Of a stretch of 64,000 nt of DNA, positions 22,518-33,386 are shown one piece after another. The translations under genes and the position numbers were made by a program. Under the pieces are notes generated by a model. The model searched no databases and had not been told where the DNA came from. It saw nothing but the letters and a program-made list of their open reading frames with translations. Where the stretch lies: the NCBI GenBank assembly GCA_021432605.1, contig MU271164.1, positions 248,001 through 312,000 on the forward strand, given 5' to 3'. The stretch is from Coniochaeta sp. PMI_546. Taxonomy: Eukaryota; Ascomycota; Sordariomycetes; Coniochaetales; Coniochaetaceae. Numbering within the stretch: the stretch's first letter is position 1; each line of letters begins with the position of its first letter.

Positions 22518-24499
22518 ATGGCCTTCTCTATCCACGATAGGGTAATCCTGTTTGGAGGAGTTGCCACCATCGTCACGATAGCATACTGGACCACCGTTGC
22601 TATCTATCGGCTATGGTTCCATCCATTGTCAAAGTTTCCGGGCCCCAAACTGAACGCTATCACATGGGTATGGAAATCCACATCAGGATGAACTGTACTG
22701 CTCGAGAGAAATGAATCTAACAAGGGCGTCTGTGATAGCTACCTGGTGTCATATGGACTCTCCGAGGCAGGATGCCCATGGAGACACGAAAGCTCCACGA
22801 CAAGTAAGTTACGCTCGGGGCCATGCCTGTCGAGGATCGGAAACTGATCATAGATCAGGTACGGCCCTGTCGTAAGACTGTCTCCAAATGAGCTCGCCTT
22901 CAACTCCGCCCAGGCATTCACGGATATTTACGGTCATCGCGCGGGGCGACTCGACTTGGATAAAGATCCCATCCACGTCGGAGCTGTCGACCCTGTACCT
23001 GGTGTCTCCACCATTTCCATGGCTGACCGGGAGAATCATGCTCGCCAGCGCAAAGCACTTTCACATGGATTCTCGAAGAAGGCACTCTGGGAGCAGGAAG
23101 CTGTCATCCAAGGTTTCGTCGATATGTTCATTGACCGGGTCCACGAGTTTGCCCAACGCAATGAAATGTTCGACATTGTAAAGTGGTACAACTTCCTCAC
23201 CTTCGACATCATCGGCGACCTCAGTTTCGGCGAGTCCTTTGGCTGCTTGGACCGTGGTGAGTTTCATTTCTGGATTGGCTTGATTTTCGATGCCGTCAAG
23301 GCCGGGGCAATCGAACAGGCAAGCAGGCGTTTTGCGTCTCCGGGAACGTGGCTCCAGAAAAAGATACAGGGTTTCTACCAAGGTGATCTCTCACAGAAAA
23401 GGGCGTCACACCTGAGCTATAGCAGGGAGAAGGTTATGAAGTATGCAGTTGTCGTCCGTTCAATGTCGGGTATCTCGTACTCACCAGTTTGCATAGGAGA
23501 CTGGAAAACTCGAAGAGCACTCGGAAGGATTTCATCCATTACATCCTCAAGCAGGGCGAACACTACGATCTGTCACAAGACGAGGTCATAGTCAATGCGG
23601 CTCTGTTCATGTAAGTATATGGCTACGTTGTACAACTCTGGCATGACCACATCGTGCGACTGCGAGCTCGAGTCGAAGCAGAGCGCTAGCTCACCCCTAT
23701 CATAGTGTTGCTGGTTCCGAAACCACCGCAAGCTCTTTAGCAGCTGTGACAAACTTCCTTTTGCGCAACCCGGCGTGTTTCGAAAAGGTAAAGGACGAAA
23801 TTAGAACTAGGTTTGACTCAGAGGACGAGATAACACTGGCCGCTACCCTGGAAGACCTCCCATATATGAACGCCTGTTTAGAAGAGGGGTTGAGAATGTT
23901 CCCGCCCGCTCCAATTGGATTTTTGAGAAAGATTCAGCCGGAAGGAGATGTTGTTGACGGGCATGCAGTTCCTGGAGGAGTGAGTCTTCTATATCATTTC
24001 AAGTCACCTTCGTCAATCCCAAATCTACTAAGGACTAACTTTCCAAGACTTCTGTCTCGGTGAGCGCGTGGTGCGCTAGTCACAGCAGTGAGAACTTCAA
24101 GGATCCGGATAGTTTCATCCCGGAACGTTGGTTAGCCGACAAGTATCAGACAGACAAGAAACTGGCGAGCAGACCCTTTTCGCTTGGGCCACGCGGTTGC
24201 ATTGGAAAAGAGTACGTCTCAAAGAACAGCCTCCAAGGGACTCCTTACCTGGGTTGTGAACTAAATGGCTATTCAGTCTCTCGTACGTCGAGCAGCGTCT
24301 GACTCTCGCTCGGCTTATCTGGAACTTTGATCTTGCGAATGCGGACGACGCTTATGAGTGGGATTCAGAGGATAACATGAAGAACATGAAGGCTTACTCC
24401 ACGTGGCAGAAGCCTGGCCTGAGGGTCAAGGCGCACGACCGACACATGGGAAAGAGTGCATACTGGCAGAAGAGATCGAAGGCTTCAGAGATGCTCTGA
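22518..24499 (+). CDS. Cytochrome P450 monooxygenase, seven exons
   Basis: Exons 22518-22667, 22739-22803, 22859-23440, 23497-23610, 23706-23979, 24048-24211 and 24277-24499 give 523 aa with all frames preserved. Donors are GTATGG, GTAAGT, GTATGC, GTAAGT, GTGAGT and GTACGT, and every intron ends in AG. Residues 8-30 form the ER membrane anchor, followed by the Pro-rich hinge HPLSKFPGPKL. The I-helix oxygen-binding motif is AGSETT (306-311), the K-helix ExxR is Glu364-Arg367, and the haem loop is FSLGPRGCIGK with Cys446. It resembles microsomal fungal P450s of the CYP65/isotrichodermin-hydroxylase type, which hydroxylate secondary metabolites or xenobiotics. I cannot assign a substrate. It is intact and sits next to the enol-lactonase-like gene. 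Confidence 0.92.
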
Positions 24500-25292
24500 G
24501 AGCAAACATCATGTCGATGATGCCGGAAGAGCTGACTGTGCTGTTTTCACCATTGCCAAAACCTGCATCTATCAACTTCGGCGCTCTGTGTTGTAACTGC
24601 AGACGATTAAACCACGACAAAGGCACCAGATACGCAGTGTTGTGCACGACGTCATGTGGAAATGAATCCGGGTCATCAGATACGCCGAGGCTGACATGTT
24701 GGGGAACGCCTTGGCGGACTGGCAACCTGCGCTTCAGCGCCACCACAATATTACCCATCAGCCGATGGTATTTTTAGATGCCTCAAGTGCCTCGCAATTT
24801 TGACATGGCTTATTCCCAGAACAGGTCACTACTCGCGTTTCGTGATACACAAATGTAAGTTCTAGGACCTAGCCGTACAAACATCGCAGTGGGTTATCTC
24901 GTGATATTCTTAACTGTCCCAAGTTAGTAGTTTTGTTATGTCATGAGACACGGCATATGGTCCTTTGCGCTAGTCTGAATGGCCAAGACCAGCAGTCTTT
25001 GGTGGTGGCTTGAACCTCAATGTCACATCGGCAGGAGCAATATTATGAATACGAGAAGTATCGCATTTGTCGCCCACCTTCACTGCGTTGATGACCTGAC
25101 CTGTGTGTCCTGCCTGAGAGCATATCATGATACCCAGGCCAAGCCCGGTGAGCAGGTAGACTATATAAGGGACACAGCTCCTTGAAGAGTAGCGAGACTA
25201 CTGTTCTGCATCATCCATACAACATACAACGACATCAGGCTGTCTTCCAAACGTATCACCATAGTCACACTAACAATACACTTGTCTTCGGC
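24500..25292. other. Intergenic, no gene recognised
   Basis: About 790 bases between the P450 stop and the small secreted protein. The right end holds a TATA box listed separately. Nothing else is supported. Confidence 0.5.
25162..25169 (+). promoter_or_regulatory. TATA box of the small secreted protein gene
   Basis: TATATAAG lies about 124 nt upstream of the start codon at 25293, which leaves room for a short leader. It is one of the clearer TATA boxes in the window and fits a gene that is switched strongly on and off. Confidence 0.5.
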
Positions 25293-25775
25293 ATGCAGCT
25301 CACATCTATTATTCTCGCCGTGACAGGCGCAGCCATGGCCACAGCCGCTGCTGTTGAGAGCCGCATCCCTCGACTGGGAGCGTTCGGTGTCTCGCAGACG
25401 TTCGGTTGCCCGCTTGCTAGTCAGGACTTCTTCGAGTTTGCCTTGGGCGCCCAGAGCGATGCCTGCCGAGCGTTCTACAACAACACTACCTACGCCGCAA
25501 TCAACGTCTACTACTGGCAGCCCCAATGTCTCCTCACACTCTTCACCACGCTCGACTGCAAGGACCCGGTGAGTACCTCGTCTCAGGCTTGGTTTGCTGT
25601 GTTTCTCTTGGCTAATGGCAGATGACAGGGCATTGTGTCTGGGCTTGGATGCTGGAGCCCGCCTGGCGGCATCAGTGCGTACAAGGTCACGGTGAGTTGA
25701 CTGATTTTGTGATAGCAGGTCATGAATCAAAAATATGCTGACATCGCCAATGCGTGATAGTGCCCATATCTGTAG
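25293..25775 (+). CDS. Small secreted six-cysteine protein
   Basis: Three exons (25293-25568, 25629-25691, 25761-25775) give 117 aa. Introns begin GTGAGT in both cases and end in CAG and TAG. The signal peptide MQLTSIILAVTGAAMATAAA is followed by a mature domain with six cysteines (FGCPL, SDACR, QPQC, LDCK, LGCW, TCPYL), enough for three disulfides, and one N-glycosylation site. The last exon encodes only CPYL and the stop, yet supplies the sixth cysteine, which supports the model. I do not recognise the family. Size, secretion and cysteine content are those of fungal effector-like or surface-active proteins, which is an inference only. Confidence 0.68.
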
Positions 25776-26033
25776 ACTGTCTGGGCTTCAGTTTACTGTG
25801 GAATGGAGATGACGAGCATATACAGCGCCAAATTCACGTGTGTAATAGCTTGACTATCATTAGACTGCTCAGTGAAGAATACAGATATTCTCAATTTCCA
25901 GGTTGCATTTACGTGAATAAGAATGGGAGCAAAGATCTTAGGTATAAACAGTACATGTGTGTCGCACAAGCGAAGAGAAGTAAACATTTGCAATTCTTGG
26001 GTGCGCTTCCTCACGTTGGGAGCAACAGCAAGA

Positions 26034-28049
26034 CTAGAGCATAGCGGCTGCTCCTGCAATCCCAATGACCAAAAAAGACGCCCGCGTCACAATCGACCCT
26101 TTCTTGGCACCGGCCGTTACCACCGAAGTCGGCTTGGAGGTAGGAGTGAATGTTGGTACATTGCTCCCCGAACCAGTGATGACAAAAGAGGGCGTAGACG
26201 ACGGATTGTCGCAGTTCAGACATGGCGCGCTGATGCTAAGCGTTGTTGCAGGCCTCTCCGTAGTAGGGTAGAGAGCGGTCGATGCAGGGCAGAATGTTGT
26301 GGTCAACGTGACAACTTCCGTGGTAGCATGGCCATACGGGCACTGGTTGACTGTTGGTGGGCAGGAAGTGATAGTGTATACGGTGGTGCTCGAAAATGTA
26401 GAGGTTATTGTGGCGGGGTTTGTGGTATTGGGATACGAAGAGGAAGACGTGATCTGAGAACCAGGTGTTGTGGTTTTCGAGCCTGGTGTAGTTGAGGTTG
26501 TGCGGTGGGTGGTGGGCCCAGGGGTTGTCGTTGAAGTGGTTGGTTCCGTCCCACATCCTCCCACGATGGATGGGACCGCATCCGTGCCTTTACCGATGGC
26601 TACGAGTTCTGTGCCGCAGTTCGCAGCCTGCGCAAGATGCAGATTACGATTGTCCTGATCGTACACCACATATGCTGCCCTCAAGAAGCTGTCGCCTAGC
26701 ACTGGCTCATCTGGTCTCAAGATGTTAGTATTATATAGTCTAAGTGCAGACTCGGGTGGGCAGATACTTGCCATCTTCAGGAAGCACGCCTACGACGCAG
26801 ATATTCAGGTCAGGCTGTCCCAGATCCCAGATGACATCCTTGTAAGCCACACGAATGATCTTGGCACCGAAGCCAAAATCGACGCTCCCGGGAGATCCTG
26901 CTATCGCGCAATCAACGACGTAGTAGCCCGATGGCTCGTCTAGGAATGCACCCGGAAACTCGGAAATGAACGCCTCCCCAATCGCTCTATATAAAGGCGT
27001 TGGAAGTCTGGTGAGAGTGCCTCCGCTGTCGAGAAATACAGGAAGGCCGGGCGAAGTGTCCGCATATAAAGAAGCTGCTGGGCCCGCGGGAGGGGTGACG
27101 CCGACGGAAGTTAAATAGATCCAGTATCTATAGGAAGTTAAACAGACTGGAGACGTTTGGCGACAAGATTATTGCCACACTGACCTGTTAGTACCTAGGG
27201 GAGCACTGGATGACGGAATGATGGCTCGCTTTTCGAGGTTACCTAGATATTTCTTTGTGTCGATGCCTCCGAAGATAACGGAACCTGCAAACGTCAGCAA
27301 CACTTCTGTTTTTATTTGGTTCACATGGAGAACTCGCCGTCAGGGGAGTCAACGCTCCTCAAGTCCAAAGAGAACGCCCTGCTATTTATCTCGCCTTGCG
27401 TAACCATGGTGTCGAGAACAAAGGGGTATTTCGGAAGCCTACCTCCCAGATAGGGAGCAAGGCCTAGGATACCAAGAGGAATATCATTGCTATCTGTATT
27501 GATCCCGAAGATCTGATCTTCGAGAACCACAGCTGTAAGTGCCAGTGGCACGCTTAGTACTATGTTTGACCTTTGACCCTTTGTAGTGTTGTCAGGAGAA
27601 GGTAACTCACACCCGAGAGTCACCACGTCTGTCACGTATTCGACCAAAGCCGACCCTTTGCCATAGCTCAACCGGAAACTGCTACCAGTGTCGTTGATTG
27701 TGCTACTGGCAGTGTAGTCAAAGCGGGGGAAGCTGTTGCAAAACTCGACTTGATTTGGTGCTGCCGAGCAGGTCGGGTTAACCCAGAAGTCCGAGGAGCC
27801 AGTGTCAATCACAACTACCACCGGTTGAGGAGGAGTTCCAACTGAGAGCTGTATAGTATACAAGGTCCCTGTCTTGCCGTTACTCAGAGGCACAGCGTCT
27901 TGTCTTTTCGCACTGTTGCGGCCGGTTAGGCCAGGTTCGTTGACGGCTGTAACAGGATACCTGATGAGTCCATGCCCAGCCTGAGATTGACATCGAGCAA
28001 GGGTAGTAAATGGAACAAGAAAACCAAAGGAAGCAATCAGAGGCAGCAT
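26034..28049 (-). CDS. GPI-anchored aspartic protease (yapsin/OpsB type)
   Basis: Five exons (27613-28049, 27338-27552, 27185-27284, 26772-27127, 26034-26710) encode 594 aa. A signal peptide is followed by a propeptide ending near Lys48-Arg49. The first catalytic motif is VVIDTGSSDFWV (Asp82) and the second VFLDSGGTLTRLP (Asp284). The C-terminal ~200 residues are a Ser/Thr-rich stalk and end in a hydrophobic GPI-attachment tail. This pepsin-fold protease should sit at the plasma membrane or wall and process secreted proteins. Introns 2 and 4 appear to use GC donors (GCGAGT, GCAAGT), and intron 1 is 60 nt without a stop, so its retention would keep the frame. The gene is convergent with the small secreted protein. 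Confidence 0.87.
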
Positions 28050-29069
28050 GTTGACGAGCGAAGGTATTCTTAAACGAGTGACTATGGTTTGAAGTCAAGG
28101 AGCAGAGAGCTAGGAAAGGCTTGGACTAATAACAGAGCAAATGACCAGCCTTTAGCAAGCAACATCAGAACGGTAGATAATGACTGATTGCTCATTCACG
28201 AAGGGCTGTTCCTCGGGCAAGGCTCCTAGAGCCTCGCCTTAGCGGCCTTCCTTGGCTGCGAGAGTACGGATGATCACCCATGAGGCTTGCCCAGATTATT
28301 TACTGGGAGATTGGAAGGGAACATGTTCTGATTACCCCTTTGATGGTTGATGGATCCGTGGGCCAATGTTGTCACCCATCACCCCGCGTGTTGGTAGTAG
28401 GTGTGTCGTGTTCAGGGGTTGGCAGCGTCCCCTCGCAACACGGGTTGGTGGCCGTCGAGTCTTGGCGCTGCAAAGCTGAATGCATACTGTGCTACGTTTG
28501 CGAAGACCTGCAAACAAGACCCTCCTGGTTGGCGAAGGTCCTGATTTACCACTGCAACATCCTTTGGGCGTCAGCCGCATGGAGGAGGTTGTGCAAATCG
28601 AAAAATCCGATCTCCTTCACTCGTGTCAGCACGGAACAACACCATCAATGCAGAGCATAAGCAGCCATGATGCAGGTGGATGCGAGGACAGTATGCAGCG
28701 ATGCCCAGCGCAGGAGAGGCGTTCTCAGGAGCCTTCAATTGGTATATATTCTTCTGTCAAGACTTGATTTAAGGGGCGACTGTATCGTATTCTGGGACCG
28801 ACGTGGTTGTCACGCCCCAGATACAAGCCGCTTTTGGTGTGGCTTATGCCGCTCAAGTTTCATAGTCAGCCACGATCGTGCACAAAAAGCAACTTGCCAC
28901 GAACGCAACACAAACGATTGAGGTTCGGTTTGCAGTCGGAAGCAGTCGTGTCTTTTGTTCTTTGATCTAGACCTCTGGTGAGCCATGTGTCAAAATCAAG
29001 ACGCCCGGGAAATGTCATTTGACCACTCCTTGATATGCAAGGGCTCCGCAAGACCTGCGCTCTAGACTC
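28050..29069. other. Intergenic, no gene recognised
   Basis: About 1 kb upstream of the protease and downstream of the EthD/hydrolase gene. The frame at 28280-28660 has no signal, domain or splice support. Confidence 0.5.
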
Positions 29070-30689
29070 CTACAAGAATTCGTGGACTGCATCGAAGAAA
29101 TCCTGAGGGCTCTCGCACATGGGCAAGTGGCCTGCAAGGGGCACAACCTTGAGCTCTGTCCCTTGTGACCCGACCTTATCCTTGAATCCATCCATGGCCT
29201 TCACCAGCGCGCCCTTGCCATCTCCGTCGCCGACGACCAAAAGTCCGGGCACATTGCACGATTTCATTTCATCCTTCATATCATAGTCCCACAGGGCCTG
29301 ACACCCATATCTGAACCCTTCCACGTTGTTTGACGCTACCATTTGCGTAATCCACTCAGCGGTGTCTTTCTTCTCGGTCATTGTATGGGGGTGGAACCAC
29401 CGCTCGACGGTCTGGCGCGCCAACTTCTGGATCCCGGGACTGCCATCGTCGGATGTACTCTCGGCGACAGCGATGCGCTCTTTCCAGGCCTTGGTATTGG
29501 CCTCACTGCTCGCGACATTAAAGTCACAGGCGACAAAGCGGTCGAGCTTCTCAGGGTATTTCAATGCAAATTTTAGTGTGGTGGCACCTCCCATTGAGAC
29601 ACCAATAAGGGCGTGCAACCTCTCGATACGTAGCGCGGACAAGAGCGTACTGATGTCGTCGGACAGAATATCCAACGTCGAGGGAACGGGAGGAGATGGA
29701 ATCTCGTGCCGTCCACGGAAGTCATACCGTAATATTCTGAACTCGGGACGATGGGCTTTAAGGAGCGCTATAGAGGGGTCCCACATGTGCAACGAGGTAA
29801 GCAACGAATTGCAGAAAGCGACGGTGGGGGCGGAGGGCGAGGTATTACCCTCAAGCCGGTATGGGATGGTCAGGCCGTCGGCCGCAGCAATGGCTGAAGT
29901 GATGACAGGCGAAGGGCCAGGAGTGGTGCTGGTTCTGCCATCGGCAGAGGTAAACTTCGCAGAATCTGGCAGTCTCGACAATGAGGCCAGATCCCGAGGG
30001 CCAGGGCCGAAGACATAAAAGAGAGTATATGTGCGGCGACTCTTCTGGTCGATGTACTTGGAGAAGACCTCTTCCCTCCAGGTGGTCGACATTGAAGCCT
30101 TGTGTTCCGGACCACCTAGCCCGTTCGTCTTTGCGTACTCGTGCAGCGACACCAGCTTTTGCTTGCCGCCCTCCAGGCTCGAAGTCCGGAATATCCTGGT
30201 GCGTAACCAGCCGGAAACTTTGGATAGCATAGGGATGTGCTCTTCCTGATTCCACTTGATCACTGCTTCCTCTGCACCAGCGACGTCCTTGAAGGTGACG
30301 TCGACCGCGACCAGCACAGTGCCTTCGGCTTCATCGTCGGTCAATTGCTCAAACGGCACGAAGGAATCGGATGCCTTGGTGGACACGAGGTCAAGGAAGC
30401 TCCGCTTCACATCGACTTGGCCTATTGTCTGAGCTTCCCGCGGGGAACGATTCTCCCGCAGTGATGTGTAAGTTGGTGTCTCAAGGTGGGACATAGACGT
30501 GATGTCATAGACGGCGAGGAAAGTAGGTTCGACGCCATCCGTGGCCTTGTATCGCAGACCATTGGAGAAGATCTGGGGCAATCGTAGGCGCGTCGGACCA
30601 TGTTCGTTATTGTACCACTCGTGGAATTGGTCGAGGGACAGCCCCGGCTGAGGCTGCATAGTCACGTAAAGCATGCCCGGTCCCGCCAT
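29070..30689 (-). CDS. EthD-like domain fused to enol-lactonase-type hydrolase
   Basis: Single exon, 539 aa from the preferred ATG at 30689 (MAGPGMLYV). The frame stays open further upstream to 30785, but the added 32 residues do not look like part of the family. Residues about 4-210 form two ferredoxin-like, EthD/dimeric alpha-beta barrel segments (MLYVTMQPQPGLSLDQFHEW, then EEHIPMLSKVSGW). Residues about 265-539 are an alpha/beta hydrolase with the nucleophile in GVSMGG (Ser364), an acidic residue in VVGDGDGKG and the catalytic His521 in LAGHLP. EthD-like barrels often bind small hydrophobic compounds and the hydrolase half resembles 3-oxoadipate enol-lactonase, so a cytosolic role in breaking down an aromatic or lactone compound is plausible. 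The substrate is unknown. Confidence 0.85.
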   Translation of the reverse strand: MAGPGMLYVTMQPQPGLSLDQFHEWYNNEHGPTRLRLPQIFSNGLRYKATDGVEPTFLAVYDITSMSHLETPTYTSLRENRSPREAQTIGQVDVKRSFLDLVSTKASDSFVPFEQLTDDEAEGTVLVAVDVTFKDVAGAEEAVIKWNQEEHIPMLSKVSGWLRTRIFRTSSLEGGKQKLVSLHEYAKTNGLGGPEHKASMSTTWREEVFSKYIDQKSRRTYTLFYVFGPGPRDLASLSRLPDSAKFTSADGRTSTTPGPSPVITSAIAAADGLTIPYRLEGNTSPSAPTVAFCNSLLTSLHMWDPSIALLKAHRPEFRILRYDFRGRHEIPSPPVPSTLDILSDDISTLLSALRIERLHALIGVSMGGATTLKFALKYPEKLDRFVACDFNVASSEANTKAWKERIAVAESTSDDGSPGIQKLARQTVERWFHPHTMTEKKDTAEWITQMVASNNVEGFRYGCQALWDYDMKDEMKSCNVPGLLVVGDGDGKGALVKAMDGFKDKVGSQGTELKVVPLAGHLPMCESPQDFFDAVHEFL

Positions 30690-31947
30690 TTCGGTGAGAT
30701 TCTGCTGATGGCGCGGGGTAAAGAGCTTTGACAACTCAACGTCTTGCTGGAGGCGATGGAGGCTCACTTCTGTAGTGTCGAGCACTGAAAGCTGTAAGAA
30801 TACAGAGACAACGGTTAAAAGTCGACGAAATGAGGTTCTGTCCTCAAGTCTATCTCAAGTCTACCTTCCCTGGTGGATACTCGCAACAAGACACCGGCCA
30901 CGGATTCAAGATGCGGCGGCTTCGGCATCCAGGGCTTGCGGGGTCGGCATCTCTGAGCTGCGTGCCATGAGCCAGGCAAAGCGTTATTCCGGGCATCCTT
31001 TCCGCACCTTAGCCTTGGCCTTTTGAAATTGTCATTACTGACCACTGACTGGAACCAGACCGGTTAGATTCCTGGAACAAAACGGATGCTGAGAAGATCA
31101 GAATGAGCTGCCCGTGGCACAAGCGACAAACTGTGTCGAAAACATGATAGGAAGGTACTGACTTGATCAGGCCTTGGTCTTCATAAAGTACGGTCACTCT
31201 GCTAATTGATGTGTTGGATTGAGATTATTTGGGCACCTCAGATAAGGATAACGAATTGAGCGGTCCGATAAGCGGCTACGGGAAAGCTGTACTTTGTTGA
31301 CAACGACCTTTATACCTTAAGGTACCTCAAGTCCTGTACTTTCAAAGGTCCGTCAGGCGACTCACAACATGGAACTGGAACTTTGCTGGATTTACAGCAA
31401 CGCTTCCTTCTTTTTGTAAGGATGTTCTGTTCCAGGTCTGCAGGTCCATATCGGGCGTGAAGTGCCTGACAAGTAGGACAAGTACCGAGATGCTGGGAGG
31501 TGACCCCGCACCTTGCCTCTCCGTCAGCTTCCAGTTTCTGGGTAGAATGGGGGCCTCCCCACTCCGCGCGTCGAGCTCTACCTCGTCACTGGCCCAGAAC
31601 GGCAACCAGCTTTGCAGACCCATGCTACATGACTTTTAGTAGTGGCCTTTGCAACCCACGCAAACCGTACCATAATCCATTGAATCAGACGCGGGGCCAG
31701 AGAGAAGTGAGCGGGACGGCGGGGAGGTCCCAAGGGATGCCCGAGAGTTCTTTTGGTTGCGAGGTTCGGAGACGGGTGTTGACATCGCTTCCCCTCCTGT
31801 CTTTTAAGGCTTATTCACAGATTTGACTACTCGCACCATCCTAAGTGTATTCTTCTGATTCTGCCTGTTTGCTACCATTTGGCTGACAATCCGATCTCGA
31901 CTACCCGTCGTCCGAACACATCTGAAGACTCTCCGACCGCCTCACTC
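30690..31947. promoter_or_regulatory. Upstream region between divergent genes
   Basis: About 1.26 kb between the EthD/hydrolase (-) and MetE-like (+) starts. It holds one small candidate frame (31342-31623, listed separately) and the palindromic word CCTTAAGGTACC near 31315. Confidence 0.5.
31342..31623 (-). CDS. Small open frame, doubtful
   Basis: A 93-aa frame beginning MGLQSWLPFW. The first ~37 residues have a plausible protein composition and a possible splice site follows (AAGGTGCGG), so the true product may differ. No family is recognised. It lies in a promoter-sized gap between divergent genes and could be chance. Confidence 0.25.
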   Translation of the reverse strand: MGLQSWLPFWASDEVELDARSGEAPILPRNWKLTERQGAGSPPSISVLVLLVRHFTPDMDLQTWNRTSLQKEGSVAVNPAKFQFHVVSRLTDL

Positions 31948-33386
31948 ATGGCTCCTCCTCCGTTCCGCGCCGAGCACATGGGCTCGCTTCTGCGCCCCCA
32001 GGACCTCCTCGACGCCCGCGAAGCCATCCGCGAGAAGGGCATCTCAGAGGAGGAGGCCGGTCTCCCTGCCATTGAGAAGAAGGCCGTTGAGGATGTCGTC
32101 AAGCTACAACAGGAATTGGGCTACAAGGCCGTCACCTCAGGCGAGTTTAACCGCACCCGCTTCTGGGGCCTGATGTGGGATGAGTTCGAGGGCACCATCC
32201 GTCTCCAGGACGCTGAGGCCAGCATGTTCCGCCTCTACCACCCGGATGTCGTCAGTCTGATCGAGAAGGACAGGAAGGTTATGCCTGGCGACTCCGTCAT
32301 TGCTGGCTCCAAGCTGTCGCACAACCCTGCTAGATCCGTCTCCAACCTGCACGAGCTGCAATTGGTGCAGGCCGCCCTTCCCAAGAGCGAATGGAACAAC
32401 ATTAAACTTACAATGATAACCCCTGGTAAGCTATAGATGAGCATATTCCCCCATCTTTAGTCCTCAGGTTTTGCAGGTGCGCATCACGCGGTGGTACCTT
32501 TGGCTGACCAGTATTCTCTACGCATAGCATGGTTCCACATGCGCTACAAGCAGAACCGAGCCTACACCAAGGAGGCCTATGCGAACGACGCGGAGTACTT
32601 CAAGGATGTGGCCAAGGTCTACCAGGCTGAGCTTGATATGCTTTACAAGGCTGGGCTGAGGAACGTCCAGTTCGATGACCCAGGCCTGGCGTGTAAGTTG
32701 GAACCGGCCCCGTTCTCCTGTACATCCGCTGCTTGCTTGCTTGCTGACACGGCGGACTGCCCTAGACTTCTGTTCGGACAAGTTCCGTCAGGGATGGGCC
32801 GAGGACTCTGACAACATTGGCACCGTAGACGACCTTCTTGACGCCTACATCGCGCTCTACAATGACAGCATCAGCAAAATCCCCGCTGACATGCACACTG
32901 GTGTGCATTTGTGCCGTGGCAACGTTGGTCATCCCCTACGCCTTCAAAAGCCTAAGCTCTGACCGTTGTTTCTAGTTCATCGGAGGTCGCCATTTCGCCG
33001 AGGGAGGATACGACATCATCGCCAAGAAGCTCTTCACTGACCTCAAGGTCAACACCTTTTATCTCGAATATGACACTGCCCGTGCCGGCGGGTTCGAGCC
33101 GCTCAAATTTCTTCCGCAGGACAAGTATGTCGTCATCGGAGCCATTAGCACGAAGCTACGAGAACTGGAGGACAAGGAGGAGATCAAGCAGAGGATCTAC
33201 AAAGCAGCTGATTTCATCGCGGAAGGAAGCGGGGAGACAAAAGAGCAAGCCCTGAAGCGTGTCGCCCTTAGCCCGCAGTGCGGTTTCAGTACTCATGAGA
33301 CCGGCTATCCCCTGACGCTGGAGGACGAGAAGAAGAAGCTTGCTCTCGTCAGGCAGATCGCCGATGAGATATGGGGAGAGCCCTAA
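31948..33386 (+). CDS. MetE-like cobalamin-independent methyltransferase domain protein
   Basis: Exons 31948-32425, 32528-32692, 32766-32923 and 32976-33386 give 403 aa. Donors are GTAAGC, GTAAGT and GTTGGT, acceptors TAG, and the frame is kept throughout. It corresponds to the C-terminal catalytic barrel of methionine synthase MetE (full enzymes are ~750 aa). It begins with FRAEHMGSLLRP and has YKAVTSGEFNRTRFW and NVQFDDPGLA. The zinc set is present: His262 and Cys264 (HLCRGN), Glu298 (FYLEYDT) and Cys369 (SPQCGF). MetE uses this zinc to activate homocysteine thiol. Lone-barrel fungal relatives have unproven methyl donors, so a thiol methyltransferase role is inferred. The start at 31948 is the first ATG in good context. 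Confidence 0.88.

Noticed and set aside
20530-30700. A secondary-metabolite gene cluster around the P450 and hydrolases
   Set aside because: No polyketide, peptide or terpene synthase and no pathway regulator in the interval; the genes are of general catabolic types.
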